Origin: Mycobacterium sp.
GTDB lineage: Bacteria > Actinomycetota > Actinomycetes > Mycobacteriales > Mycobacteriaceae
Length of the DNA: 64,000 bases
Assembly (NCBI RefSeq): GCF_029961025.1
Contig: NZ_JASBVP010000003.1
Location: 1 to 64,000 of the forward strand
Direction of reading: 5' to 3'
Below are positions 31,143 through 44,268 of this stretch, piece after piece. The notes under the pieces were generated by a model that saw only the letters and a program-made list of their open reading frames with translations, was not told where the DNA came from and searched no databases. Both the position numbers and the translations under genes were made by a program. Each line of letters starts with the position of its first letter. The first letter of the stretch is position 1.

Positions 31143-31490
31143 ATGCCGAAGAAACAGTCACCGCCGAGCAAGCCGACGAGTCGCCGCTACAGCGCCGAGC
31201 AAAAGGCCGGAGCGGTACGGATGGTCCGGACATTACGGGCGGAGTTGGGTAGCGACCACGGCGTTGTCGCCCGGGTCGCCGATCAGCTTGGCTACGGGGT
31301 GGAGTCGGTGCGGACCTGGGTGCGCCAGGCCGACATCGACGACGGCTATCAGCCCGGGGTGTCGACCACCGAGGCGCGACGCATGAAGGAACTCGAACAG
31401 GAGAATCGAGAACTCAAGCGCGCCAACGAGATACTGAAACGAGCGGCGAGTTTCTTCGGGGCGGAGCTCGACCGCCAACACAAGAAATAG
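31143..31490 (+). CDS. IS3 transposase OrfA (helix-turn-helix)
   Basis: SRRYSAEQKAGAVRMVRTLRAE..ELEQENRELKRANEILKRAASFFGAELDRQHKK; OrfB is in the -1 frame. Confidence 0.85.
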   Translation: MPKKQSPPSKPTSRRYSAEQKAGAVRMVRTLRAELGSDHGVVARVADQLGYGVESVRTWVRQADIDDGYQPGVSTTEARRMKELEQENRELKRANEILKRAASFFGAELDRQHKK

Positions 31491-31543
31491 TCGACTTCAT
31501 CGACGCCAACCGGGAAGAATTCGGGGTCGAGCCCATCTGCACC

Positions 31544-32407
31544 GTGCTGCACAGCGCAGGCGTGTCGGTGGCCCCGAGCACCTACTACGCTGCCAAGAAA
31601 CGCGGCCCGTCGAAACGAGCCTGCCGGGATGCGGTCATGGGTCCGGTCCTGGTCAAGCTCTTCGAGGACAACTACAGCGTCTACGGCGCCCGTAAGCTGC
31701 ACAAAGCCGCCGTCAGGGCCGGCCACGACATCGGCCGCGACCAGGTAGCGCGGCTGATGCGCGCCGCCGGCATCGCCGGGGTGCGCCGCGGCAAGAAGGT
31801 CCGCACCACCCGACCTGAAGAAGGTGCCCAACGCCACCCGGACCTGGTCAAGCGGAACTTCACCGCAGACGCCCCCAACCAGCTGTGGGTGACCGATCTG
31901 ACGTTCGTGCCCACCTGGGCTGGGGTGGCCTACGTCTGCTTCATCATCGACGTGTTCAGCCGGATGATCGTCGGCTGGCGGGTGGCCTCGAACATGCGCA
32001 CCACGATGGTGCTTGATGCCATTGAGATGGCCCGCTGGTCGCGCGGAGCTGTGTTGGCGGGCTTGCGCTGTCACTCAGACGCCGGCAGCCAGTTCACCTC
32101 GCTTCGCTATACCGAGCGCCTCGCCGAGATCGGCGCAGTGCCCTCGATCGGCACCGTAGGCGACAGCTACGACAACGCTCTGGCCGAGACCGTCAACGGC
32201 TACTACAAGGCCGAGCTGATCTACGGTCCCGCGCGGCCCGGCCCGTGGAAGACCGTCGAAGACGTCGAGCTAGCCACCCTCGGCTGGGTGCACTGGCACA
32301 ACACCGCCCGGTTGCACGGCTACCTCGGCCACCTACCGCCAGCAGAATTCGAGGACACGTTCTACGCTGGCAGACGGACCGACCAAGCCCTGGTCGGAAT
32401 CCAATAA
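31544..32407 (+). CDS. IS3 transposase OrfB (rve integrase domain)
   Basis: PNQLWVTDLTFVPTWAGVAYVCFIIDVFSRMIVGWR..HSDAGSQFTS..DSYDNALAETVNGYYKAELI. Confidence 0.93.
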   Translation: MLHSAGVSVAPSTYYAAKKRGPSKRACRDAVMGPVLVKLFEDNYSVYGARKLHKAAVRAGHDIGRDQVARLMRAAGIAGVRRGKKVRTTRPEEGAQRHPDLVKRNFTADAPNQLWVTDLTFVPTWAGVAYVCFIIDVFSRMIVGWRVASNMRTTMVLDAIEMARWSRGAVLAGLRCHSDAGSQFTSLRYTERLAEIGAVPSIGTVGDSYDNALAETVNGYYKAELIYGPARPGPWKTVEDVELATLGWVHWHNTARLHGYLGHLPPAEFEDTFYAGRRTDQALVGIQ

Positions 32408-34013
32408 ACCGAGCCTCCATCGAACCCAGGGCGGTTCACACAGTCGATTTTTGGGGGCCTGCCCGGGCGTCGGGGGCCGTGGAAGATCAGTTCCACACTG
32501 TCGGGGCGGCCGATGTCGAGGTTGTCGGCGACCAAGGATTCAAAAAACGAGCGGGCGTGCCGTGGGGCGTCGAACACCAGGGTGCGTGAGACCTCGATCT
32601 GGCGCATCGACAGTTCCCACCAGTAGCCCGCGGCGCGATCGGTATCGGTCAGCGGCAATGGCAGCCGGCTCATCCAACGCTCGAAGAACACCATGATCGC
32701 CCCTGGGCCCAGCCGGTCACAGATGGCTTGCAGCGCGACGGGATCCGCACAACTGGCAAACCCGTTGGACAGCTCGGTGAAATCGATACCGGCCTGGCTG
32801 GCCTGGCGTTTTGCGTACTCGTGGCCATTGAGCCACACCTTGATCGGGTAGGGGAAATAGGTGCAGACCTTGATGAACGCCGGCCCGAAATCGACATCCC
32901 AGACATACAAATAAAAACACGACACCCGCCGGTCGGCCTTGCAAAACGAAAACCATGGAACACCGTTGTTGCCGATATGTTTTGCCGAGGCGAACACGTT
33001 CTGAAACTCCTGGGCGGTGCCGATCGCGGCCACGCCGGATTGGCCGGTGCGCGCCTGGCGAGCCAGATATGGGCGCATCACCTCGATCTTGCGGTCGTCC
33101 TTGGAGAACCGCACCAGCGGGATCTCATTGCCGACGGCGAAGCGCTCCACAGCTTTGCGAAACGTCGCGCCGATCTTTTCAATGATCGCCGGAGAGGGGA
33201 TCGGATAGCCCAGATGCGCGGTCATAAACGACACCACCTGCCCGCCCACCTGCAGATTAGGCACATAGCCGTTCAGATAGATCCGATCCATGCACTCCAC
33301 ATCCAGGACCACATGCCCATCAAGGACATCGTTGACCGTCACAACCGCAGCCATGATCCTCAGCCTGCTCGGTCAAAGCGATCCTGACCAGCGCCCAGCC
33401 TGGCGGCGGCTTCGGAGCGTGAGGGCAGGCTCGGACCGCCACTCAACCACCAGCCAACCGCAACGACCCACCCAACCCGACCACCCACCTCGGCGGTCCG
33501 AGGCTGGCCTCACTGGGGGAGTAACCATGAAATACATCCCGGAGCAGCACGGAGCGAGGAGTCGTGAGCGGACCCCGAAGCGATGCGAACGCGATGCGCA
33601 CAAAACCGCGGCGATGCGGGGTCATGTTCTACCGTTCGCCGTGAAGGACTTCAGGGCCCACGTCCGCGAGCTCAAACCAGCAACCCTCCGGGTTATCAGC
33701 CGAACGCTTCCGCCGATTGAGCGCGGATTCCGCAACCCCGACAACTCCGCCCCCCGGATACCATTCCACTGTACTGGCCAACAACGGACCGCAACCCAGA
33801 CTTCAGGCTGATTGCCCGGTCAAAATCGAAGAGCGCTTATTGGGGCAGCTCAGCGCCCCAGCCAGAGAGCCTAACGACTCATCAGCCTGCTCGCCGAACA
33901 CCGCAACCACCGTACATTCGACCGAACTCCCGGACCGAACAATGCCAAAGGCGGCCCAAGAACAGCTGCTGAATTCGGGCCGCTAATCCGAAAAAGCAGG
34001 TTATAGTCGGCCG

Positions 34014-36629
34014 GTGATCAGCAGCCATTCGTTTCCAGGGCGTGACAGCGAATTAGCTGCTATTCGCCGCGCACTGAGCGGGGTTGGCAATTACTCCGGC
34101 GTCGTCATTGTCGGAGCCGCCGGCGTGGGCAAGACACGACTCGCGCGTGAAGTGCTGGCCCGCGTCGAAGCGTCAGGTGAGCGGACATGCTGGATTGTGG
34201 GTACCCAGTCCGCGCGCCAGCTCCCACTGGGTGCGTTCACGGCATCCATATGCAACACCATGTCCAATCCGATATCTGACGTGCGGCGCGTCATCAATTC
34301 CTTTATCACGCAACAACGTCAGGGTCGTGTGCTGATCGGGGTCGACGATGCGCACCTTCTCGACGGATTATCGGCGCACGTCGTACACCAGCTGGCCCAG
34401 GCCCGTGGGACACGGCTGGTGGTCACGGTGCGCACCGGCGGGGACGAGCCCGATGCGATCACCGCGCTGTGGAAAGATGACCTGCTCGCCCGCCTAGACC
34501 TCCAACCGCTGTCGGCTCCGGACACCCACCGCCTGATCGAGGCCAGGCTTGGCGGCGCGGTGGATAGTCGCAGCGCCAAGCGGTTCTGGAAACTGACCGG
34601 AGGCAACGCGCTGCATCTGCGGCAACTGCTCAAGGATCAGATCGCCGCCGGAGCAATACGGCAGGTCGCCGGGGTGTGGATGTGGGACGAGCGCGTCGCG
34701 GTATCCTACAGCATCGGCGATATGGTCGGTCGGCAATTGAGCCGGCTCGCCCCCGATGTGGCGCTGGTCGTCGACACGTTGTCGCAATATGAGCCGCTGG
34801 CGGTGGACGTGCTCTGCGACCTGGTGCACCGCCGCGATCTCGAGGCGGCCGAACAGATGAACCTGGTCACCGTGGAACGCAGCGGCTCCAAGCTGATGGC
34901 CCGACTGGCACATCCGCTGTTCGGTGAGCTTCGGCGGGCCGCGGCCAGCGAGATGTATCTGTCACGAATCCGCGGCAAGCTGGCACAACGGCTGGCCAAA
35001 GACATCGACGCCGACCTGGAGGCTACGGTGCGCCGGGCGCTGCTGGCCCTCGAATCAGACCTTCCCCCCGACCCGCACCTGTTCTTGGAGGCGGCGCGGT
35101 TGGCGATGACGCTGCTCGACCTGGACCTGTCCGACCGATTCGCCGCTGCCGCAGCCGATGCGGGGGTTAGCGAGGCTGTCGGCCTGCGCGCGATAAGCCT
35201 GGCCGGGCGCGGGCATGGCGAGCAGGCCGAGACGGTCCTAGCCGGGATCGGCGTGGATGACCCCGACGGACATCACTGGGCGACCGTGCGGGCGGCGAAC
35301 CTGATCTGGAATCTCGGCCGACCCCGGGAGGCGTCGGCCATTCTCGACGCCCTGGCATCCACGCGGGAATCCGCGGCGCAACGGGCCGAGCGCGCCGCGG
35401 TCGAATCCTGCGTGGATGCGGTGATGGCCCGCTGCGAAACCGCGGCGGAGAAGGCAGGGAGGGCGCTGCGTTCGCCGACACTGCCCGACTTTCACGCCAT
35501 GCTGGCGTCCATCGCGCTGACCATCGCTCAGGGCGCGCTCGGCAGACTTGATGACATCACCGATGTCGTGGTGGAGGCCATCGACCGCGCGATCACGTCG
35601 TTTCAGGCGTCGCCGATGAGGTTCTGGTATGGCGCCGTCTACGCGCGCGCCTGCCGGTTGAACGGGCGCATCGACGAATGCGTGCGCTCGGCCAAGCAGC
35701 TATCCGAGTCGGTACGCGACTTTCCCGGTCTTGCCTATGCGAACCTTGCATTCTTGCTGGGCCACGCCGAGTTGGTTCGCGGGGAGCTTCCCGCTGCAGT
35801 GAAACTTCTGCACGAGGCGCTGGCCGGGGCGGAAAAGCACAGCGTCACAACCGGTTTACGGCTGGCGAGCTGCTTCGCGTTGGCCGAAGGCCACGCCAAG
35901 CTGGGTCAGCCGGATGCCGCGAATGCCGCGATCGCCGAAGCACGGCAATGTGTGCCGGCCGACCACCTGTTCATGCAGACCGGTCTGGCGGTGGCCAGCG
36001 GCTGGGCACTGGCGGCCAGCGGCTACCTGAGCGACGCGATCTCGGTTGCCCGTGCTGCCGGCGAGGATGCGCGCAAGCGCAATCAGCCAACGCATGAACT
36101 GGCCTGCCTGCAGGTGGCGGCTCAATGGGGCGACACGTCGGGGGCGACACGCGCGCGTGAACTGGCCAATGAATTATCGCTTCCCCTTGCTGATGCCGTT
36201 GCGCGGCATACGGAATCGTTGCGCGCCGACGACGGGGAGGGTCTGCTCGCGGCATCGGCCGACTACCGGGCCCTCGGCGATCGTGCCGCCGCCGCCGACG
36301 TCGCCGCCCAGGCGGCCGTGGCGTTCAGCCGCCACCAGCAGCGCAAGCGCAGTCTGCATGCCGCAGCGTCGGCGCAGCAGCTGGCCACCGACAGTGGCGG
36401 GCTGTGCACGCCTGCGCTGCGAAATCCCATAGGCCAACCGGTGACCGGCCGTCAGCGCGAGGTCATCGAACTGGTCGCCGCGGGGTTATCCAACAAGCAG
36501 ATCGCCGAGCGGCTCGTCATGTCGGTGCGCACCGTTGAGGGGCACGTGTATCGCGCGTACCAGCGCCTGGGAGCCGGGTCGCGCGAGGAGCTGGTCGAGA
36601 TATTGCGAGCCGGCCCGGGTGGCTCATAA
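34014..36629 (+). CDS. MalT-like AAA/LuxR-family transcriptional regulator
   Basis: VIVGAAGVGKTRLAREVL P-loop; C-terminal HTH PVTGRQREVIELVAAGLSNKQIAERLVMSVRTVEGHVYRAYQRLG. Confidence 0.9.
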   Translation: MISSHSFPGRDSELAAIRRALSGVGNYSGVVIVGAAGVGKTRLAREVLARVEASGERTCWIVGTQSARQLPLGAFTASICNTMSNPISDVRRVINSFITQQRQGRVLIGVDDAHLLDGLSAHVVHQLAQARGTRLVVTVRTGGDEPDAITALWKDDLLARLDLQPLSAPDTHRLIEARLGGAVDSRSAKRFWKLTGGNALHLRQLLKDQIAAGAIRQVAGVWMWDERVAVSYSIGDMVGRQLSRLAPDVALVVDTLSQYEPLAVDVLCDLVHRRDLEAAEQMNLVTVERSGSKLMARLAHPLFGELRRAAASEMYLSRIRGKLAQRLAKDIDADLEATVRRALLALESDLPPDPHLFLEAARLAMTLLDLDLSDRFAAAAADAGVSEAVGLRAISLAGRGHGEQAETVLAGIGVDDPDGHHWATVRAANLIWNLGRPREASAILDALASTRESAAQRAERAAVESCVDAVMARCETAAEKAGRALRSPTLPDFHAMLASIALTIAQGALGRLDDITDVVVEAIDRAITSFQASPMRFWYGAVYARACRLNGRIDECVRSAKQLSESVRDFPGLAYANLAFLLGHAELVRGELPAAVKLLHEALAGAEKHSVTTGLRLASCFALAEGHAKLGQPDAANAAIAEARQCVPADHLFMQTGLAVASGWALAASGYLSDAISVARAAGEDARKRNQPTHELACLQVAAQWGDTSGATRARELANELSLPLADAVARHTESLRADDGEGLLAASADYRALGDRAAAADVAAQAAVAFSRHQQRKRSLHAAASAQQLATDSGGLCTPALRNPIGQPVTGRQREVIELVAAGLSNKQIAERLVMSVRTVEGHVYRAYQRLGAGSREELVEILRAGPGGS

Positions 36630-37075
36630 TCTGTCTATTTCTCGTGACATGCGGGAGCGCTCGAGGTACCAGCTGTGAGCGTAGTGGGGTCACGGGGCGG
36701 CGGGCGCAAGGCGGCGGCGACACGAAGCGCGCCGATAATTCGGCGGGTGATCTTGGACCGTGGCCGCGCGGCTGCCGCGGTGCCGAATATCACCTCCTGC
36801 TCAGTGATCAGAACCGGTGGCTGTGGGTCGGTGACCAGGGCCAGGGGCTGTGATAGCCGACATTACCTACGGTCGGTTGGGTGCCGGTGATGGCATCCTG
36901 CGTCGTCTCGATGGGCAGTCTTGGGATCGGGATGCCCGTTGCCTTGGCATCTCTAATATAGGTGCCCAGGCCGACCGCTGGCCCAGTAGCTCCACGAGTC
37001 GGTCCGCGAGATGCCGATCATGCCAGCGTCCGGCACGAACTGTGCCGGCACCGGTGCCGGTGGCTCGCGCCGGGA

Positions 37076-38248
37076 TTAGCTGCACAGCGGATCGTGCTGG
37101 ATACGTTCCGGCGGCGCGCCTTTGGCGATCAGCGCGGCCTTGGTGGCGCGTACCATGGCCGGTCCGCCGCAGATCAAGATCTGGCGGTCGCTCCAACTGC
37201 CGTATTTGGTCACCACTTCGGGTAGTCGACCCGTCTGGCGCACGTGCAGCCCGCGCGGGGGTGTGCAATCGGGATAGTCCGCCGCCCATGGCGGGTTATC
37301 GGTGTACTCCGACACCGGGGAGACCGATAGCCACGGATTGTGCGCGGCGATCCGCCACAGTGTGGGCAGGTCGTAGAGCTCGCACGGGTAGCGGCCACCG
37401 AAGAACACGTGCACCCGGGGGTTCACCCCCCATCGGCTGAGGTCCATGATGATCGAGCGCAACGGCGCCAGACCGGTGCTGCCGGCCACCATCAGCACGT
37501 CACCCCCTTCTCGGTCGACCTGCAGGCCGCCGTGGGGGCCGGACAACCGCCACCGGTCGCCGGGCCGGGTCTCAGCCACGATGGCGGGGCTGACCAAACC
37601 ACCCGGAACTGCCCGCACGTGAAATTCGATACCGCCGCCCTCGTCGGGCGGGATGGCCGGTGTCAGGTATCGCCAGCGCCGCGGGCACTGCGGGATCGCG
37701 ACGTTGACGTATTGCCCGGGGCAATAGTCCAGCGGACGGTCCAGCTGCAGCCGCACCACCGCCAGATCGCGGGAGACCCGCAGGTGCTCGACCACCGTGC
37801 CGTCGCACCAGGGCGGCCCGTCGTCGGCATCGGCGGCCCCGCTCATCACCCCGGTGATCAGGTGGAGCGACTGGCGGGCCGCGTCGTCGACGGCATCGGT
37901 CCAGGCGGCGCCCAACTGGCTGCGCAGCGTTTCATATAACGCTTGGCGCATGGTCCGGTAATGGGCTTCGGTGACACCGTATTTGCGGTGATCCCGCCCC
38001 AGCTGGGCGAGAAGCGCCACCGGTTCCTGAGCCCGCTGCGCGACCAGCTGGCCGTACACCCAGCTCAGCGCGTGGGCGAAGGCCGCTCGTTGATGACCCA
38101 TGTCGGGCGGGAAGAGATCACGCAGCGACACGTCGCGGGCGAACCAGTGGGTGTAGAACCGCCCGATCAGCCCCTGGGCCTCGCAGGCATGCTCCTGACA
38201 GAAGGCTTCGTGCAGCACCCGCAGCGCATCCCGGTCCTCGAGGCCCAC
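37076..38248 (-). CDS. Globin plus FAD/NAD oxidoreductase (flavohemoglobin-like, Rv0385 type)
   Basis: N-terminal globin-like segment; [50 protein letters not shown] reductase motifs. Confidence 0.85.
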   Translation of the reverse strand: MGLEDRDALRVLHEAFCQEHACEAQGLIGRFYTHWFARDVSLRDLFPPDMGHQRAAFAHALSWVYGQLVAQRAQEPVALLAQLGRDHRKYGVTEAHYRTMRQALYETLRSQLGAAWTDAVDDAARQSLHLITGVMSGAADADDGPPWCDGTVVEHLRVSRDLAVVRLQLDRPLDYCPGQYVNVAIPQCPRRWRYLTPAIPPDEGGGIEFHVRAVPGGLVSPAIVAETRPGDRWRLSGPHGGLQVDREGGDVLMVAGSTGLAPLRSIIMDLSRWGVNPRVHVFFGGRYPCELYDLPTLWRIAAHNPWLSVSPVSEYTDNPPWAADYPDCTPPRGLHVRQTGRLPEVVTKYGSWSDRQILICGGPAMVRATKAALIAKGAPPERIQHDPLCS

Positions 38249-38460
38249 GGGCGCCGATCTTAAGCCGCGGTGCTACCCGGCGAAGAACCGCCGCTCCCGA
38301 AGGCACCGTGCAGCGCCCCACGGGTTTGGGCCGCCACCCCTTATCGAGCCAGGCGGGTGGTCGGCGCCCGACTAAACCTGAGCGGAACAGACTCAACATT
38401 GACGGCGTTGAACAACCGGACAAGCATTTTCGACATCCTTTGACCCGGACGGAGGCCGTT

Positions 38461-41007
<2,547 letters not shown>

Positions 41008-41111
41008 GCCCGGCGGGCTGCACCGCCACGGCCGGTTACGGGCAAACCTTAATTCGGTTGTGACCTGCTCGCATTCCCGGTAGCGGGCTTCCAGCAGCTA
41101 GGCTACTGGGG

Positions 41112-41999
41112 ATGGTGCCGCTGTGGTTCACGCTGGCCGCGCTGTGTTTCGTGGGCGCGGCCGTGCTGCTGTACGTCGACATCGATCGACGCCGCGGGCG
41201 CAGCAGGCGGCGTAAATCATGGGCACGATCGCATGGATTCGACTACGAGCGGGAATCCGCCGACCTGATCAAGCGCTGGAAACGCGGCGTGATCTCGACG
41301 GTAGGCGAGGTCTCGGCCCGCAACGTCGTGCTGGGTCAGATCCGCGGCGAGGCGGTGTTCATCTTCGACCTCGAAGAGGTGGCTACCGTGATCGCGCTGC
41401 ATCGCCGGGTGGGCACCGGCGTCGTCATCGATATGCGGCTTAAAGGCCTGAAAGAGCCGCGAGAGAACGATATTTGGCTGCTCGGCGCGATCGGGCCGCG
41501 GATGGTGTACTCCACCAACCTGGATGCGGCCCGGCGGGCCTGCGACCGGCGCATGGTCACGTTTGCCCATACCGCCCCGGACTGCGCCGAGATCATGTGG
41601 AACGAGCAGAACTGGACATTGGTCAGCATGCCGATCTCCAGCACCCGCGCCGACTGGGACGAGGGTCTGCGCACGGTGCGTCAATTCAACGATTTGCTGC
41701 GGGTATTACCGCCGTTGCCGCAGCAGGCCGGACACTCGCCGCCGACGGCGCGCCGCAACGGGGCACCCAGCCGCCCGCTGGCACCGGCCGGCCGGGCGGA
41801 GCCGGCAGGGCGGGCGGAGCCGGCGCCCAGGCATGCCCAACGGGACCCGGGCGTCGCGCAGCCGGACACGGTTCACCGTGAGCCGCCGGGGGAGGAGCCC
41901 GCTCACCGAGACCGCCGACCCGGAAATACCGCCGGAAACATCGGGCGCCCCCCGTCACCGGGACGCAACGGCCGTCACGCCCCGCACTACCAGCTCTGA
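41112..41999 (+). CDS. Conserved mycobacterial membrane protein (Rv0383c type)
   Basis: One N-terminal TM segment followed by conserved soluble domain; located after clpB. Confidence 0.7.
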   Translation: MVPLWFTLAALCFVGAAVLLYVDIDRRRGRSRRRKSWARSHGFDYERESADLIKRWKRGVISTVGEVSARNVVLGQIRGEAVFIFDLEEVATVIALHRRVGTGVVIDMRLKGLKEPRENDIWLLGAIGPRMVYSTNLDAARRACDRRMVTFAHTAPDCAEIMWNEQNWTLVSMPISSTRADWDEGLRTVRQFNDLLRVLPPLPQQAGHSPPTARRNGAPSRPLAPAGRAEPAGRAEPAPRHAQRDPGVAQPDTVHREPPGEEPAHRDRRPGNTAGNIGRPPSPGRNGRHAPHYQL

Positions 42000-42051
42000 T
42001 AGAGCACAACCGCATCCCGGGGCGGCCGCGGCGTTCGCTACGCTGGCGGTG

Positions 42052-42828
42052 ATGCCTCGCCCCGTCGCCCTGATCACCGGACCCACGTCCGGAATCGGCG
42101 CCGGTTTCGCGCGACGGTACGCCGCCGAGGGCTATGACCTGGTGCTGGTGGCCCGCGGCGTTGACCGGTTGACGCAATTGGCGGGCGAACTGCGCAACGA
42201 GGCGGGCCGTGCCGTTGAGGTGCTGCCCGCCGACCTGGCGGATTCCACGGACCGCGGCAAGGTCGCCGACCGGCTGGCCGCCGGGGTGCGGGTGCTGGTG
42301 AACAACGCCGGTTTCGGCACGTCGGGTGAATTCTGGGTCACCGATCCGACCGTGCTGCAAGCGCAGCTGGATGTCAACGTGACCGCTGTGATGCAGCTGA
42401 CCCGGGCCGCCCTACCACCGATGCTCGAGGCGGGTGCCGGCACGGTGATCAACATCGCCAGCCTCGCCGGCCTGCTGCCGGGCCGCGGGTCGACGTATTC
42501 CGCGTCCAAGGCGTGGGTGGTGGCGTTCACCGAGGGCCTGGCCGGTGGGCTCAAGGGTACCGGGGTGAGCGTGCATGCGGTGTGCCCGGGCTTCGTGCGC
42601 ACCGAATTCCATCGCCGCGCCGGGATCGACATGGGCTCGCTGCCGTCATTCCTGTGGCTCGAGGTCGAGGACGTGGTGCGGGAAAGCCTGGCCGACATCG
42701 CTCGCGGCAAGGTGATCAGCATTCCCGGTGTGCAGTACCGAGCGCTGGTCGCCGCCGGACGACTGGTGCCGCGAAGCCTGGTGCGGAAAGCGGCCAACGT
42801 GATCGGCGGGGGCCGTGGCCGCACCTGA
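42052..42828 (+). CDS. Short-chain dehydrogenase/reductase
   Basis: MPRPVALITGPTSGIGAGFARRYAAEG; VNNAGFG; YSASKAWVVAFTE. Confidence 0.9.
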   Translation: MPRPVALITGPTSGIGAGFARRYAAEGYDLVLVARGVDRLTQLAGELRNEAGRAVEVLPADLADSTDRGKVADRLAAGVRVLVNNAGFGTSGEFWVTDPTVLQAQLDVNVTAVMQLTRAALPPMLEAGAGTVINIASLAGLLPGRGSTYSASKAWVVAFTEGLAGGLKGTGVSVHAVCPGFVRTEFHRRAGIDMGSLPSFLWLEVEDVVRESLADIARGKVISIPGVQYRALVAAGRLVPRSLVRKAANVIGGGRGRT

Positions 42829-43375
42829 GTTGACCGTCACGGACCGCGACGAGCTGGCCGAGCTGGTGCGCCAGCTCTCGGTGATGCGCGGCCGATTCAC
42901 GTTGGCGTCGGGCCGGCAAGCCGACTACTACGTCGACCTGCGCCGGGCCACGCTACACCACCGGGCCGCCCCGCTGATCGGCCGGCTGATCCGTGAGCTC
43001 ACCGACGACTGGGACTACGCGGCGGTGGGCGGACTCACCCTGGGCGCCGATCCGGTGGCCTTTGCGGTCATGCACGCACCCGGACGCCCGATCGACGCCT
43101 TTGTGGTACGCAAGTCGGTGAAACCCTATGGCATGCAACGCCTTATCGAAGGGGCCGACGTTTGTGGACAGGCGGTTTTGGTGGTCGAGGACACCAGCAC
43201 CACCGGCGCTTCGGCGTTGCGGGCGGTGCGCGCCGTGCGCGAAGCCGGCGGTGCGGTGGTCGGCGTGGCCACCGTTGTGGACCGCGCCACCGGTGCCGCA
43301 GAAGCCATCCAAGCCGAGGGCCTGGCCTACCGCAGCCTGCTGGGCCTGGCGGACCTGGGGCTAGAGCATGGCTGA
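42815..43375 (+). CDS. pyrE: Orotate phosphoribosyltransferase
   Basis: FTLASGRQADYYVDLRRATLHHRAAPLIG; VLVVEDTSTTGASALRAVRAVREAG. Confidence 0.93.
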   Translation: MAAPELTVTDRDELAELVRQLSVMRGRFTLASGRQADYYVDLRRATLHHRAAPLIGRLIRELTDDWDYAAVGGLTLGADPVAFAVMHAPGRPIDAFVVRKSVKPYGMQRLIEGADVCGQAVLVVEDTSTTGASALRAVRAVREAGGAVVGVATVVDRATGAAEAIQAEGLAYRSLLGLADLGLEHG

Positions 43376-43383
43376 GCTGTTGG

Positions 43384-44028
43384 GTGTGTGAGCCCGGCCC
43401 CACCGAATGGGGCGTACCGGCCGCCGGTGTGGGCCCCTGGACGGGTCCGCTGCCCACCGACCCGCGCTACGACCCGGTGCTGTTGCGTGAGGGGGACACC
43501 CGAAACGTCGTCGACGCTTACCGTTACTGGACCCGGGAGGCGATCATCGCCGACATCGATCAGCGGCGCCACCCGCTACATGTGGCGATCGAGAACTTCG
43601 GACACGACGCCAACATCGGTGCGGTGGTGCGCACCGCCAACGCCTTCGCCGTGGACACCGTGCACATCGTCGGCCGGCGGCGCTGGAATCGCCGCGGCGC
43701 CATGGTGACCGACCGCTATCAACGACTGTGCCACCACGACACCGTCGCCGACCTGCTGGGCTTCGCGGCACACGCCGGCCTGACTGTGGTCGCGGTCGAC
43801 AACGTCCCGGGTGCCGCGCGACTGGAGCAGACGACTTTGCCGCGACGCTGCCTGATGATCTTCGGACAGGAAGGCCCCGGCCTCACCGACGAGGCTCGCG
43901 CGGGCGCGGCGTTGACGGCCTCGATCGCCCAGTTCGGCTCCACCCGTAGCATCAACGTCGCCGTCGCCGCCGGCATCGCGATGCACACCTGGATCACCCA
44001 GCACGGGGATCTCGGGCGGGCCTGGTAG
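43384..44028 (+). CDS. SpoU/TrmH-family RNA methyltransferase
   Basis: VAIENFGHDANIGAVVRTANAF; LMIFGQEGPGLTDEA; SINVAVAAGIAMHTW. Confidence 0.9.
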   Translation: MCEPGPTEWGVPAAGVGPWTGPLPTDPRYDPVLLREGDTRNVVDAYRYWTREAIIADIDQRRHPLHVAIENFGHDANIGAVVRTANAFAVDTVHIVGRRRWNRRGAMVTDRYQRLCHHDTVADLLGFAAHAGLTVVAVDNVPGAARLEQTTLPRRCLMIFGQEGPGLTDEARAGAALTASIAQFGSTRSINVAVAAGIAMHTWITQHGDLGRAW

Positions 44029-44084
44029 GGCGCCGGCTCAAGCAGCCGCTGACCGAGCGCCACGGCCGTCGAATGGGCTCGGAC

Positions 44085-44189
44085 GGCGTCGAGTGTGCAC
44101 CCTTGGCGTCGAGTGTGCGCAGATGGCGGGATTTCGCCCCCGGTTTTCCCGCCCAGGGTGCACAGTCGAAGCCCAGGACGCACGGTCGA
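44085..44189. repeat. Intergenic cluster of four imperfect 10-16-mers around TCGA(G/C)TGTGC, two direct and two inverted
   Basis: ggcgtcgagtgtgcac (44085), ggcgtcgagtgtgcgc (44105), gtgcacagtcga (44158), gcacggtcga (44180). Confidence 0.75.
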
Positions 44190-44268
44190 TGTGGGCGGCC
44201 CAGCCGTACTGCGACCTGCTTTTGCCGGCGCACCCGCACCCCGGGTCCCGCTGGCAGGATCGGCACAC

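Larger units (their letters stand above)
31089..32438 (+). mobile_element. IS3-family insertion sequence inserted in copy 2 of the 1825-bp element
   Basis: Imperfect TIRs tgaatcgccctgg..ggaggctc / gagcctcc..ccagggcggttca; 3-bp TSD CAC (31086-31088, 32439-32441). Confidence 0.92.
30339..33516 (-). mobile_element. Unassigned 1825-bp mobile element, copy 2, inverted and interrupted by an IS3-family element
   Basis: ORF pieces 32450-33354 and 30382-31086 are identical to copy 1; 3178 - 1350 (IS3) - 3 (TSD) = 1825 bp. Confidence 0.9.

Noticed and set aside
36640-37070. Several overlapping ORFs between the LuxR regulator and the flavohemoglobin-like gene
   Set aside because: No consistent frame or motif; could be a relic, but not supportable from sequence alone.
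41790-41850. Direct repeat gcgggcggagccggc
   Set aside because: Two units encoding AGRAEPAGRAEPA in a Pro/Ala-rich tail; ordinary low-complexity coding sequence.
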